Origin: Bacillota bacterium
GTDB taxonomy: Bacteria > Bacillota > Clostridia > Christensenellales > CAG-138
DNA length: 15,700 bases
Reading direction: 5' to 3'
Assembly: GCA_023435025.1 (NCBI GenBank)
Contig: JAEYSE010000079.1
Span: 1-15,700 of the forward strand
The position numbers and the translations under genes were made by a program. The notes beneath the pieces were generated by a model. That model saw only the letters and a list, made by a program, of their open reading frames with translations, searched no databases and was not told where the DNA came from. The number at the start of each line of letters is the position of its first letter. The first letter of the stretch is position 1. Positions 1 to 5,572 of the stretch are shown here, in pieces.

Positions 1-130
1 GTGTGAGCACGTCCTCAGCCCCTTTCAATTGATTGTTTCAAATTTATTCAGAAACTTTAGATTTAGCACCCGATGGTTACTTGATAGTAAATTTGTGGAA
101 TACCAAAAGCGCGGGGTACGGTCATATCTA

Positions 131-160
131 TTGTGTTTCATTGTTTACATCATATATAAT
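131..160 (+). promoter_or_regulatory. Putative sigma-A promoter of the amidohydrolase gene
   Basis: A perfect -10 box TATAAT lies at 155-160 with a partial -35 box (TTGTGT, 131-136) 18 bases upstream. This is about 45 bases before the start codon at 204 in an AT-rich leader. The -35 match is only half, so the call rests mainly on the -10 and its position. Bases 1-130 show no gene or clear signal. Confidence 0.5.
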
Positions 161-203
161 TATGCTATTTAAAGGATATTTTCCCAAACGGGAGGAATGA
201 AAT

Positions 204-1463
204 ATGTTGCGGCCGAACGCTCTGTTGATTTCCATAATCGCCCTGCTTCTATGCATGGGTTGCTCCATCCGAGACGCAAAAGGCGGCAGCGATTCAAGCA
301 GCGTAAACGACGCAAGCAGCGTGAACGACGCCAGCAGCGCAAATGACGAAAACGCCGAAAGCGGGGCTGTCTACCTGACAAACTGCCGGGTGATAGACGG
401 CACGGGCGCAGCACCTGTTACTAACGCAGTCGTTGCTTTTAAAGCCGGTATGATTACCGAAGTTGGACCAAGCGCGTCCATTGCCATACCCAAAGGTGCG
501 AAAGTGATAGACCTTAGCGGCGCTACTGTCATGCCGGGGTTCATTAACGCCCATGTGCACGATGCATACAATGAGCAAAATCTTGAAACCTGGCTCAGGG
601 CAGGAGTTACGACTGTGCGCGACGAATCGCCCCGGGTAGTTGATTTTTTAGCCCAGAGGGACCGGTTAAATGAAGAGCTGGCGCATGCAAGAATAGTATC
701 CGCCACGCCAATTCTTACCGTACCGGATGGCTACGGCCATGTATATTTCACATCTGCGGCTACGGCAAGAGAAGTGGTTAGCGATTATATTGCGGATGGC
801 GTGGAGATCGTCAAGATTTCCATTGAGGATGATCTTGCGGGACAGACGTGGGAAATGCCCACATACGAAATGGTAAAGGCGTGCGTGGATACGGCCCACA
901 ATGGCGGCTGCAAGGTATCGGTGCATATCAGCCATGAACGCAACCTAGGGTGGGCCATCGACGCCGGGGTGGACGACATATCGCACATGGTGGTGGAGCC
1001 CGTGAGCAAAGAGACCGCCGATCAGATGGTGCAAAAGGGGATCTACTGGGTGCCGACGCTGGAGCTCTGGAACGGCGTGAGCGAGAAACACCGCCTGAAA
1101 TGGATAGACGTAGCAGTAGAGAACCTATCCACCTTTTATAAGGCAGGTGGGAAGGTGGCGCTGGGCACGGATTTCGCCGGGTACACCATGAGCTTCGATA
1201 CCGGCTTCCCCATTACGGAAGTGAATTTAATGCGGCAGGCCGGCATGAACCCCATGGATATCATAGTCGCCGGTACGAAAAACGCCGCCGAAGTATGCGG
1301 CATCAGCAACGCGCTGGGCACCGTTGAGGTAGGGAAGATCGCGGACCTGTTTGTGGTTAACGGCAACCCGCTAGCTGACGCGTCCTTTGAGGAGGCGTTC
1401 TTGTCGGTTAGAATGGTGGTACACGGGGGAGAAATCGTGGTGGAGAATGGTGATGTTTCGTAA
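204..1463 (+). CDS. Secreted/lipid-anchored amidohydrolase family protein
   Basis: A 419-aa metal-dependent hydrolase of the amidohydrolase superfamily (imidazolonepropionase/prolidase-like branch), expected to hydrolyse an amide or cyclic amide outside the membrane; the substrate cannot be read from sequence. The N-terminus is a hydrophobic signal (residues 5-19) ending in CMGC. Cys20 is the likely lipid-modified residue, although Cys rather than Leu at -3 makes the lipobox imperfect. A Ser/Asn/Asp-rich tether follows (residues 30-54). The catalytic domain has the HxH motif (His117, His119, in the FINAHVH context), a candidate carbamylated Lys204, His241, His261 (DISHM) and the GTD aspartate Asp323, so a full ligand set is present. 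The C-terminal KIADLFVVNGNPL segment is typical of the beta-sandwich of these enzymes. The start is set by GGAGGA at 191-196, seven bases before ATG. It appears monocistronic, with its own promoter and a terminator just after it. Confidence 0.9.
   Translation: MLRPNALLISIIALLLCMGCSIRDAKGGSDSSSVNDASSVNDASSANDENAESGAVYLTNCRVIDGTGAAPVTNAVVAFKAGMITEVGPSASIAIPKGAKVIDLSGATVMPGFINAHVHDAYNEQNLETWLRAGVTTVRDESPRVVDFLAQRDRLNEELAHARIVSATPILTVPDGYGHVYFTSAATAREVVSDYIADGVEIVKISIEDDLAGQTWEMPTYEMVKACVDTAHNGGCKVSVHISHERNLGWAIDAGVDDISHMVVEPVSKETADQMVQKGIYWVPTLELWNGVSEKHRLKWIDVAVENLSTFYKAGGKVALGTDFAGYTMSFDTGFPITEVNLMRQAGMNPMDIIVAGTKNAAEVCGISNALGTVEVGKIADLFVVNGNPLADASFEEAFLSVRMVVHGGEIVVENGDVS
297..350 (+). repeat. 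Three tandem 18-bp units encoding a hydrophilic tether
   Basis: Three consecutive 18-base units (297-314, 315-332, 333-350) encode SSVNDA, SSVNDA and SSANDE. They sit directly after the signal peptide of the amidohydrolase and would form a flexible spacer between the lipid anchor and the enzyme. The near-identity of the first two units suggests slippage-driven length variation. Confidence 0.85.
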
Positions 1464-1472
1464 ATGTATAGT

Positions 1473-1513
1473 TACTCGCTCGTCGAGTGAAAAGCCGGAG
1501 CGCGGCTTTTTTT
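1473..1513 (+). terminator. Rho-independent terminator of the amidohydrolase gene
   Basis: A 7-bp stem AAAGCCG (1491-1497) pairs with CGGCTTT (1503-1509) around a 5-base loop and runs into a T tract to 1513. It starts about 28 bases after the stop codon. A smaller hairpin (ACTCG/CGAGT, 1473-1487) lies just before it. Confidence 0.85.
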
Positions 1514-1611
1514 GCTGGGAAAAAATAGCGCGGAGCGGGGCATGCCTGCTGGTAGCTGAAATCAAGTTTATCCTCAGCAATTATTCTGTACAAGTTCCCA
1601 AATTCGACTTA

Positions 1612-1640
1612 TTGTATCATTTAATGAAGCGCTGTATAAT
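1612..1640 (+). promoter_or_regulatory. Strong-looking promoter inside the 760-bp gene-poor gap
   Basis: TTGTAT (1612-1617) and a perfect TATAAT (1635-1640) are separated by exactly 17 bases on the + strand. No long ORF follows. A transcript starting near 1647 would run into the inverted-repeat segment 1772-2021 and the small ORF at 1910. Apart from this promoter, the stretch 1514-1771 shows only a weak 6-bp inverted repeat (ACTGTT/AACAGT, about 1753-1774). Confidence 0.55.
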
Positions 1641-1909
1641 AATAACATCAGATAACATAACCTGATTGTCACATAACTGGAAATTAATGTTAGGCGAATA
1701 CTGGGAAGTTCATTGGACATCGAGTTATAGCAATAATGTGAAGTTGTAGCTAACTGTTTACACACATTAACAGTAGGTTTAGGCTTGCAGAGCAAGGGCG
1801 GCAGAGCACCGTACCAAGCGTAGTTTTAGGGCTCATACTCTACATCCTGATAGGTTTACTTTGTGACTGTTTTGAAAAAAATAGTTTTGAAAACAAGGAG
1901 GGCTTACCT

Positions 1910-2014
1910 ATGAAAACTAAAGTAAAAAGTGCTATTTCTAATTGCTCAAAATCCATGCTATCATCATTTTGGACTATGGGCGCTAATCTCATGGCCAGTG
2001 CTCTGCTGGCCTAA
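1910..2014 (+). CDS. Candidate 34-aa peptide of unknown function
   Basis: A short ORF starts at ATG 1910 and ends with TAA at 2012-2014. A perfect AAGGAGG at 1895-1901 sits eight bases upstream, which is the main reason to take it seriously. The product begins MKTKVKSAISNCSK (basic, one Cys at 12) and ends in a hydrophobic, Met/Ala/Leu-rich half (SSFWTMGANLMASALLA). It could be a secreted or membrane peptide, a RiPP or quorum peptide precursor, or a regulatory leader peptide. None of the known AgrD or leader signatures is clearly present and no processing gene is adjacent. Its last codons and stop overlap a 6-bp hairpin (1993-2011) and the right inverted repeat. Confidence 0.45.
   Translation: MKTKVKSAISNCSKSMLSSFWTMGANLMASALLA
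1993..2011 (+). other. Hairpin overlapping the end of the 34-aa ORF
   Basis: GGCCAG (1993-1998) pairs with CTGGCC (2006-2011) around a 7-base loop. It shares bases with the right terminal repeat (1999-2021), so in RNA this local stem and the long-range stem to 1772-1794 could not form at once. The downstream bases are AT-rich but do not form a clean U-run. Confidence 0.5.
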
Positions 2015-2105
2015 ACCTACTATTTTAGAATTATGACTGCAGAATCTTGTCGATGTTAAAGTTATTTCCTAAGGTTTCACGCCGATGGCATTGCACGTCA
2101 AAACT

Positions 2106-2129
2106 AAATATTAGCAGATGATAATATTT
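2106..2129. promoter_or_regulatory. Perfect 8-bp palindrome, possible operator
   Basis: AAATATTA (2106-2113) and TAATATTT (2122-2129) form a perfect inverted repeat with an 8-base spacer, about 100 bases before the orphan gene at 2227. The dyad layout fits a dimeric regulator site, though AT-rich DNA makes such matches easier by chance. A weak -10-like GATAAT lies at 2172-2177 without a convincing -35. The rest of 2015-2226 holds no gene I can support. Confidence 0.4.
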
Positions 2130-2226
2130 CCCCAAAAATGTAGCATCAATAAATGTTCACTATGCAATAGAGATAATATAGGGTGGCGTAGGCAACGTCT
2201 ATTTTAATTTTTTTCGGATGTGAGAT

Positions 2227-3348
2227 ATGAGAAATGCAATGAGCGAAAGTCAATTTTTGCAGCAGTTGCAAGAATTAAATGAAATTATATATCTGAATGA
2301 AATGAAATATAATGTTGCAACTATAATCAATGGGTTTACCGTATGTGACCCGCCTGATTTTGTTTTTGGAGAGCATTATGCTGAACGGTTTGAGGTGGAT
2401 GATTATAAAAGGGAAAGGAACAAAACCGGTAAGCTGGCTTCACTTCATTTACATCACGAGCAACAACTTAAAGAGCGCCTAGAGATACCACAACATATAT
2501 TTCATGCTGCGCATTATTCATCGCCAAAAGACCGAACAAATATTAGATATTTACGAGAAAATATCGAACTCCTGATTGCTGACAAAACCGCTAAACAAAT
2601 CAAATATGATGTGGCCAATCCCAGTGTAAAATATCGTCATTTATTTATCGATATCAGATGCTATTCAGAAATATTAGCTGATGAAAACGGACAATATAGT
2701 AACACGGTGGTACATGACAAACAAATGCACCGTGAAATATATGAAATATACCGTGATTTACATTTTATAGAATCTATACAAAGCAAATATAGAGAATATT
2801 GGGATATGCTGCTGTTTGTTAGCTATTACCATGATATGGATGTGCATAAGTGCCTAGTGCATTGTATCGACTTGAAAAACCCACTTGAAAACAAAAACAT
2901 GATAGTTTACCCCAAGACCCCATTTCAAATTATCAAAGAGGGTAACCAAGTGTTACAAATACAGGGTTGGATATCAACGACAAATGTAAAGTACAAAACA
3001 AATAATGGGAAAAACCCGATATATGACACTAATATTGAACAGCTAGATATTGAGGATTTCTCACTATATCCATACCATACATTGGATTCAATCTATGCTA
3101 CAGAAGACAATGCTTTTTTACTGGAAACAAGCCAATTAGCAATGGCGGTAAATCCGAAAGCACCGCCAGAACTACTAACAAAGTATATACCGCATCTTTT
3201 AAAAAAGAATCTGCATATGGTATTTCGCGGAAGTGTTTATATCTTAACGAGAAAAACATGTTTAGAAGAATACTACTATGAGGTCGATAGATGTGGTTAT
3301 TACCGGCTAGATGACAAAACCAGCTTTAGACTTTCTCTATTGGGGTAA
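2227..3348 (+). CDS. Unrecognised 373-aa protein in an AT-rich island
   Basis: An uninterrupted ORF with coding-like composition, rich in Tyr, His, Ile, Asn and Lys. I do not recognise any family. There is no signal peptide and no clear membrane segment, so it is probably cytosolic. Visible features are a charged N-terminal helix-like region, a His-rich patch (LHLHHEQQLKERL, near residue 77), and a Tyr/Asp/His-rich middle (FVSYYHDMDVHKC). Upstream ribosome-binding sequence is poor (GGATGTGAG), and a second ATG at 2239 is an equally possible start. It is much more AT-rich than the neighbouring genes, which suggests horizontal acquisition. No partner gene is adjacent: upstream is the inverted-repeat segment and downstream are convergent pseudogenes. 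Confidence 0.7.
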   Translation: MRNAMSESQFLQQLQELNEIIYLNEMKYNVATIINGFTVCDPPDFVFGEHYAERFEVDDYKRERNKTGKLASLHLHHEQQLKERLEIPQHIFHAAHYSSPKDRTNIRYLRENIELLIADKTAKQIKYDVANPSVKYRHLFIDIRCYSEILADENGQYSNTVVHDKQMHREIYEIYRDLHFIESIQSKYREYWDMLLFVSYYHDMDVHKCLVHCIDLKNPLENKNMIVYPKTPFQIIKEGNQVLQIQGWISTTNVKYKTNNGKNPIYDTNIEQLDIEDFSLYPYHTLDSIYATEDNAFLLETSQLAMAVNPKAPPELLTKYIPHLLKKNLHMVFRGSVYILTRKTCLEEYYYEVDRCGYYRLDDKTSFRLSLLG

Positions 3349-3442
3349 TGTTTATTCAAAAATGTATTTTACTGCTGAAGAACAATTTGCAAAATGATGG
3401 GCTAGACACCATTACACCTTCAATACCAAGCTTGCTGCCCTG

Positions 3443-3599
3443 TCATCCGAAAACCTCTGGCTCTTTTCCCTCCCACTCTCCCCGCAACCTCTCCATCATC
3501 TCCAGCGTCCCAACCGTCATGGCTTCATCCATCACGGGGCTTTGCAGCAGGCCTTCGTTAATGCAGCGCTTGAAGTGCGCAAGCTCATAATGCGCGGCG
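3443..3599 (-). pseudogene. 3' fragment of a second Gfo/Idh/MocA oxidoreductase
   Basis: Reading the minus strand, about 50 codons encode the C-terminus of a dehydrogenase closely related to the intact gene at 4616-5569 (YELAHFKRCINEGLLQSP and TVGTLEMMERLR against the same segments there). It ends with its own different tail (GEWEGKEPEVFG, stop at 3443-3445). Homology begins around Tyr (near 3588). The Rossmann domain and the rest of the gene are missing, and the upstream DNA is the end of the CGGC gene. Three of the four differences from the intact copy in the shared 95 bp are synonymous, so the fragment came from a once-functional paralogue. It is nonfunctional as it stands. Confidence 0.85.
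3492..3586. repeat. 95-bp direct repeat, copy 1
   Basis: Identical to 4641-4735 at 91 of 95 positions and in the same orientation, offset 1149 bases. It corresponds to the last conserved block of two paralogous Gfo/Idh genes. Recombination between the copies would delete the whole pseudogene tract between them. Confidence 0.9.
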
Positions 3600-3930
3600 T
3601 CAATGCGTATAGTCCATAATCCTTACCGTTTCACCAACGTCGTTTACAATGCTCTCTTTCATCTTTTTGCAAAAGGGCAGGGGAACCCTATCGGGTTGCC
3701 GCGCTGGATACAGGAGGCAAACGCAATGGTGTCCGCCCCCGCTTCACGAGTTCCAGGCTTCGTAACACGGCTTTTTTCCCCGGGCATCCTCCACAGGAAA
3801 CAAAGCCTACAAGTTCAATATCTTCTTCAATCCCTTCAAATGCATGGGATTTGTCCCGAATTGCCTTAAAGTCCGTAGTTCCGGGACAGTAGTCTTCAGT
3901 TTGCAAGCATCTGATGATACCGACTTTCAT
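3600..3930 (-). pseudogene. CGGC domain-containing protein, broken by two 1-base losses
   Basis: The gene starts at ATG 3930, seven bases after AGGGG, and encodes a small cysteine-rich CGGC-domain protein (presumed metal/redox-binding, role unknown). It reads MKVGIIRCLQTEDYCPGTTD with the signature CGGC at residues 46-49. The frame breaks in a G run (C's at 3736-3740) after VKRG. Adding one base there restores family-like sequence (ADTIAFASCIQRGNPIGFPC). A second loss in an A run (T's at 3664-3668) breaks CPFAKK, after which KMKESIVNDVGETVRIMDYTH continues to the stop at 3600-3602. With both bases restored the gene would be 110 codons, the size I expect for the family. Both losses are in homopolymers, so sequencing error is a real alternative to decay. 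It lies 44 bases downstream of the TSCPD gene on the same strand. Confidence 0.85.
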
Positions 3931-3974
3931 GAGTATACCCCTGCATTCTCACGTTCTGTATTTGGCATTCCGCG

Positions 3975-4217
3975 TTATTGCCCCATCGCTTCTTTAAGCG
4001 CGGCCGCCAGTTGATCCGGGCAGGAAGTGCCATTTTGGCATTCGATGCCTCGCAGCTTTTCTATCACTTCATTTACTGGCATTCCTTCAACCAATTTGCA
4101 TATGGCTTGCAAATTCCCGTCACAGCCGCCATCAAAACTCACATCGGATACACATCCATCGTTTACCTGGAAAGAAATTGTGCTGGCGCATACGCCATCT
4201 GTCTGATACTGATACAT
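3975..4217 (-). CDS. TSCPD domain-containing protein (TIGR03905-like)
   Basis: An intact 80-aa protein. The pattern VCASTISFQV, then FDGGCDGNLQAI (Gly-Gly-Cys at 30-32), then the hallmark TSCPD at residues 64-68 followed by QLAAAL, matches the small clostridial TSCPD family. A related domain occurs at the end of some class II ribonucleotide reductases; the stand-alone protein has no established function. Its conserved cysteines (10, 32, 60, 66) suggest metal or redox binding. AAAGGGA precedes the ATG. It is the only intact gene between two fragments: the cysteine desulfurase tail ends 52 bases upstream and the broken CGGC gene starts 44 bases downstream, so the three probably once formed one minus-strand operon. 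Confidence 0.85.
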   Translation of the reverse strand: MYQYQTDGVCASTISFQVNDGCVSDVSFDGGCDGNLQAICKLVEGMPVNEVIEKLRGIECQNGTSCPDQLAAALKEAMGQ

Positions 4218-4269
4218 CCTAATTCCCTTTCTAAATTCAAATTCAGCAGCAAGCTGCTGCGTAGTAGAC

Positions 4270-4380
4270 TCAAAACTTGATTTGCATCAACCTGTCCATC
4301 ACAACATCCAGCTCTTCCCGCGTCGTGTACCTTCCAAGGCTGAACCTGACTGCTCCCCGCGCTGTTTCGTAAGCATCTGT
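4270..4380 (-). pseudogene. C-terminal remnant of a NifS/IscS-like cysteine desulfurase
   Basis: The last 36 codons of a PLP-dependent cysteine desulfurase survive on the minus strand: RGAVRFSLGRYTTREEL is the near-invariant C-terminal block of this family, followed by about 13 residues and a stop at 4270-4272. The catalytic Cys loop, the PLP lysine and all of the N-terminal nine-tenths are absent, because the frame is cut at about 4380 by the oppositely oriented rhodanese fragment. A promoterless tail like this cannot be functional. It lies 52 bases upstream of the TSCPD gene. Confidence 0.8.
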
Positions 4381-4543
4381 CCAAATTGCCTCAAAATCAA
4401 GAAATCGTCGCTTATTGCCGCGGCCGGTACTGCATGCTGTCGGTTGAACCGTGGAATTGTTGAGGTCGCACGGTTTCTAGGCGGTACGTTTAGAGGAAAG
4501 CGTTCAGGAATGGTATTCCTATCATGCTGACGAGGATATTTAA
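4377..4543 (+). pseudogene. Rhodanese-domain remnant (ArsR-rhodanese-type tail)
   Basis: On the + strand, LSKLPQNQEIVAYCRG then RYCMLSVE reproduces the rhodanese active-site loop, normally CRGPYC, as found at the C-terminus of ArsR-family regulators fused to rhodanese. One base is missing at 4446-4450 (GAACC where GAAACC would keep frame). After it the sequence continues as VELLRSHGF, amber TAG (4478-4480), AVRLEESVQEW, ending at TAA 4541-4543. The TAG is one C-to-T change from Gln, the residue expected there. The N-terminal HTH part is missing. The substrate-loop Pro is Arg. This is clearly a dead fragment, and it converges tail to tail with the desulfurase remnant. Confidence 0.8.
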
Positions 4544-4615
4544 CACATAAATAAGAATGGCTAAACAACGTGCTTCAATAGCAGCCTTGTCTCGCCATCA
4601 TAGTCTCCAGATCGT

Positions 4616-5569
4616 TTATGCCCAGTTATTTCTCAAACGCTCCATCATCTCCAGCGTCCCAACCGTCATAGCTTCGTCCATCACGGGGCTTTGCAGCAGT
4701 CCTTCGTTAATGCAGCGGTTGAAGTGCGCAAGCTCGTACACAAGCTCGTGCTTGCAGGGGTAATCAAGCGTCACGGTCTCGCCGGAAGCGTAGTATACCG
4801 TGGCGGTGCGGGCCTTCCAGTAATCCGGAATTTCAATGCGGCCAAGGTCGCCGAATATCGTGGCGACGTTTGTGGCCAGCACGTTGGTGGAAATTTTGCT
4901 CACAGCCAAGATTTCCCCGCCGATATTCAGGTTGATGACGCTCTGCTCGTCCACTTTGGAACTGCCCTTTGTGCAAAGCCCGGAATAGGAGGTGATCTCC
5001 CTGCCAAACAGGAATTGCAACAAGTGCAGGGAATAGCCTCCGTTTCCGTACAGCGCGCCGCCGCCCGCGGAGGCGGAATGCAGCCAGTCGTTGTAAACGG
5101 AACTGCAGGAGCTTGTGAAATCCACAAGATGAACCTTGCCCAAAGAGCCGGAGGCGATTAAATCCTTAATTTCCTGCATCACGGGCAGGAACACCGCCTT
5201 CTGCGCCTCAACGATGAACCGCCCTTTCTCCTTTGCAAGCGCAAACAGCTCTCTTGCTTCCGCGCTGTGGAGGGTAAAGGGTTTTTCGCATACCACATGG
5301 CGGCCATGGTTGAGCGCCAGCTTCGCGTAGCGGTAATGCTCGCTGTTGATGGGCGCAACGTAGATCACATCTAAAGTATCGTCAGAGAGCAATTCTTCAT
5401 AGCTTCCGTAGCTTTTTTCTATATTCAGCTCCGCCGCTTTTCCCGCCGCCTTTTCCGCACTGCGGGAGGCAATTGCAATCGCCTCGCCCGTTCCGGTTTC
5501 GCGCAGGGCGGCCACAAACCGGGGGACGATGGAGGCGGTGCTGAGTATTCCGTATCTGAGCTTTTCCAT
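4616..5569 (-). CDS. Gfo/Idh/MocA family oxidoreductase (317 aa)
   Basis: A cytosolic NAD(P)-dependent dehydrogenase, probably acting on a sugar, polyol or related ring compound. The N-terminal Rossmann fold has a degenerate nucleotide loop (GILSTASIV, residues 8-15 region) like the dihydrodiol-dehydrogenase-like branch. The EKP signature with the catalytic Lys is at 95-97 (HVVCEKPF). The C-terminal alpha/beta dimer domain follows and contains a GGGALYGNGGYSLHLL segment. The start lies 3 bases after the stop of the upstream gene, and AAAGGA within the end of that gene serves as ribosome binding site, so the two are translationally coupled. It ends with MMERLRNNWA. Its terminal block shares a 95-bp repeat with the fragment at 3443-3599. 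Confidence 0.9.
   Translation of the reverse strand: MEKLRYGILSTASIVPRFVAALRETGTGEAIAIASRSAEKAAGKAAELNIEKSYGSYEELLSDDTLDVIYVAPINSEHYRYAKLALNHGRHVVCEKPFTLHSAEARELFALAKEKGRFIVEAQKAVFLPVMQEIKDLIASGSLGKVHLVDFTSSCSSVYNDWLHSASAGGGALYGNGGYSLHLLQFLFGREITSYSGLCTKGSSKVDEQSVINLNIGGEILAVSKISTNVLATNVATIFGDLGRIEIPDYWKARTATVYYASGETVTLDYPCKHELVYELAHFNRCINEGLLQSPVMDEAMTVGTLEMMERLRNNWA
4641..4735. repeat. 95-bp direct repeat, copy 2
   Basis: Partner of 3492-3586 (91/95 identical). This copy is inside the intact dehydrogenase gene. The mismatches are at 4670, 4676, 4700 and 4719. Three are silent and one changes Lys (fragment) to Asn (intact gene). Confidence 0.9.
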
Positions 5570-5572
5570 ATG

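Larger units (their letters stand above)
1772..2021. repeat. 250-bp segment bounded by 23-bp inverted repeats (21/23)
   Basis: The left end (1772-1794) and the reverse complement of the right end (1999-2021) match at 21 of 23 positions: 13 identical bases (AGTAGGTTTAGGC), two mismatches, then 8 identical bases (GCAGAGCA). A second copy of GCAGAGCA lies at 1801-1808. The match stops sharply at both outer ends. No clear flanking target duplication is visible, apart from a possible TA inside the repeat itself. It could be a small non-autonomous transposable element (MITE) or a structured RNA closed by a long-range stem. It encloses a 34-codon ORF with a good ribosome binding site. Confidence 0.7.

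Noticed and set aside
1772..2021. Retron-type non-coding RNA with closing a1/a2 stem
   Set aside because: The terminal pairing is suggestive, but the following 373-aa gene has no reverse-transcriptase motif (no YADD-like box), so nothing supports a retron.
1772..2021. tmRNA
   Set aside because: The size and end pairing made me look, but there is no tRNA-like acceptor/T-arm and no tag ending in the usual YALAA-type sequence.
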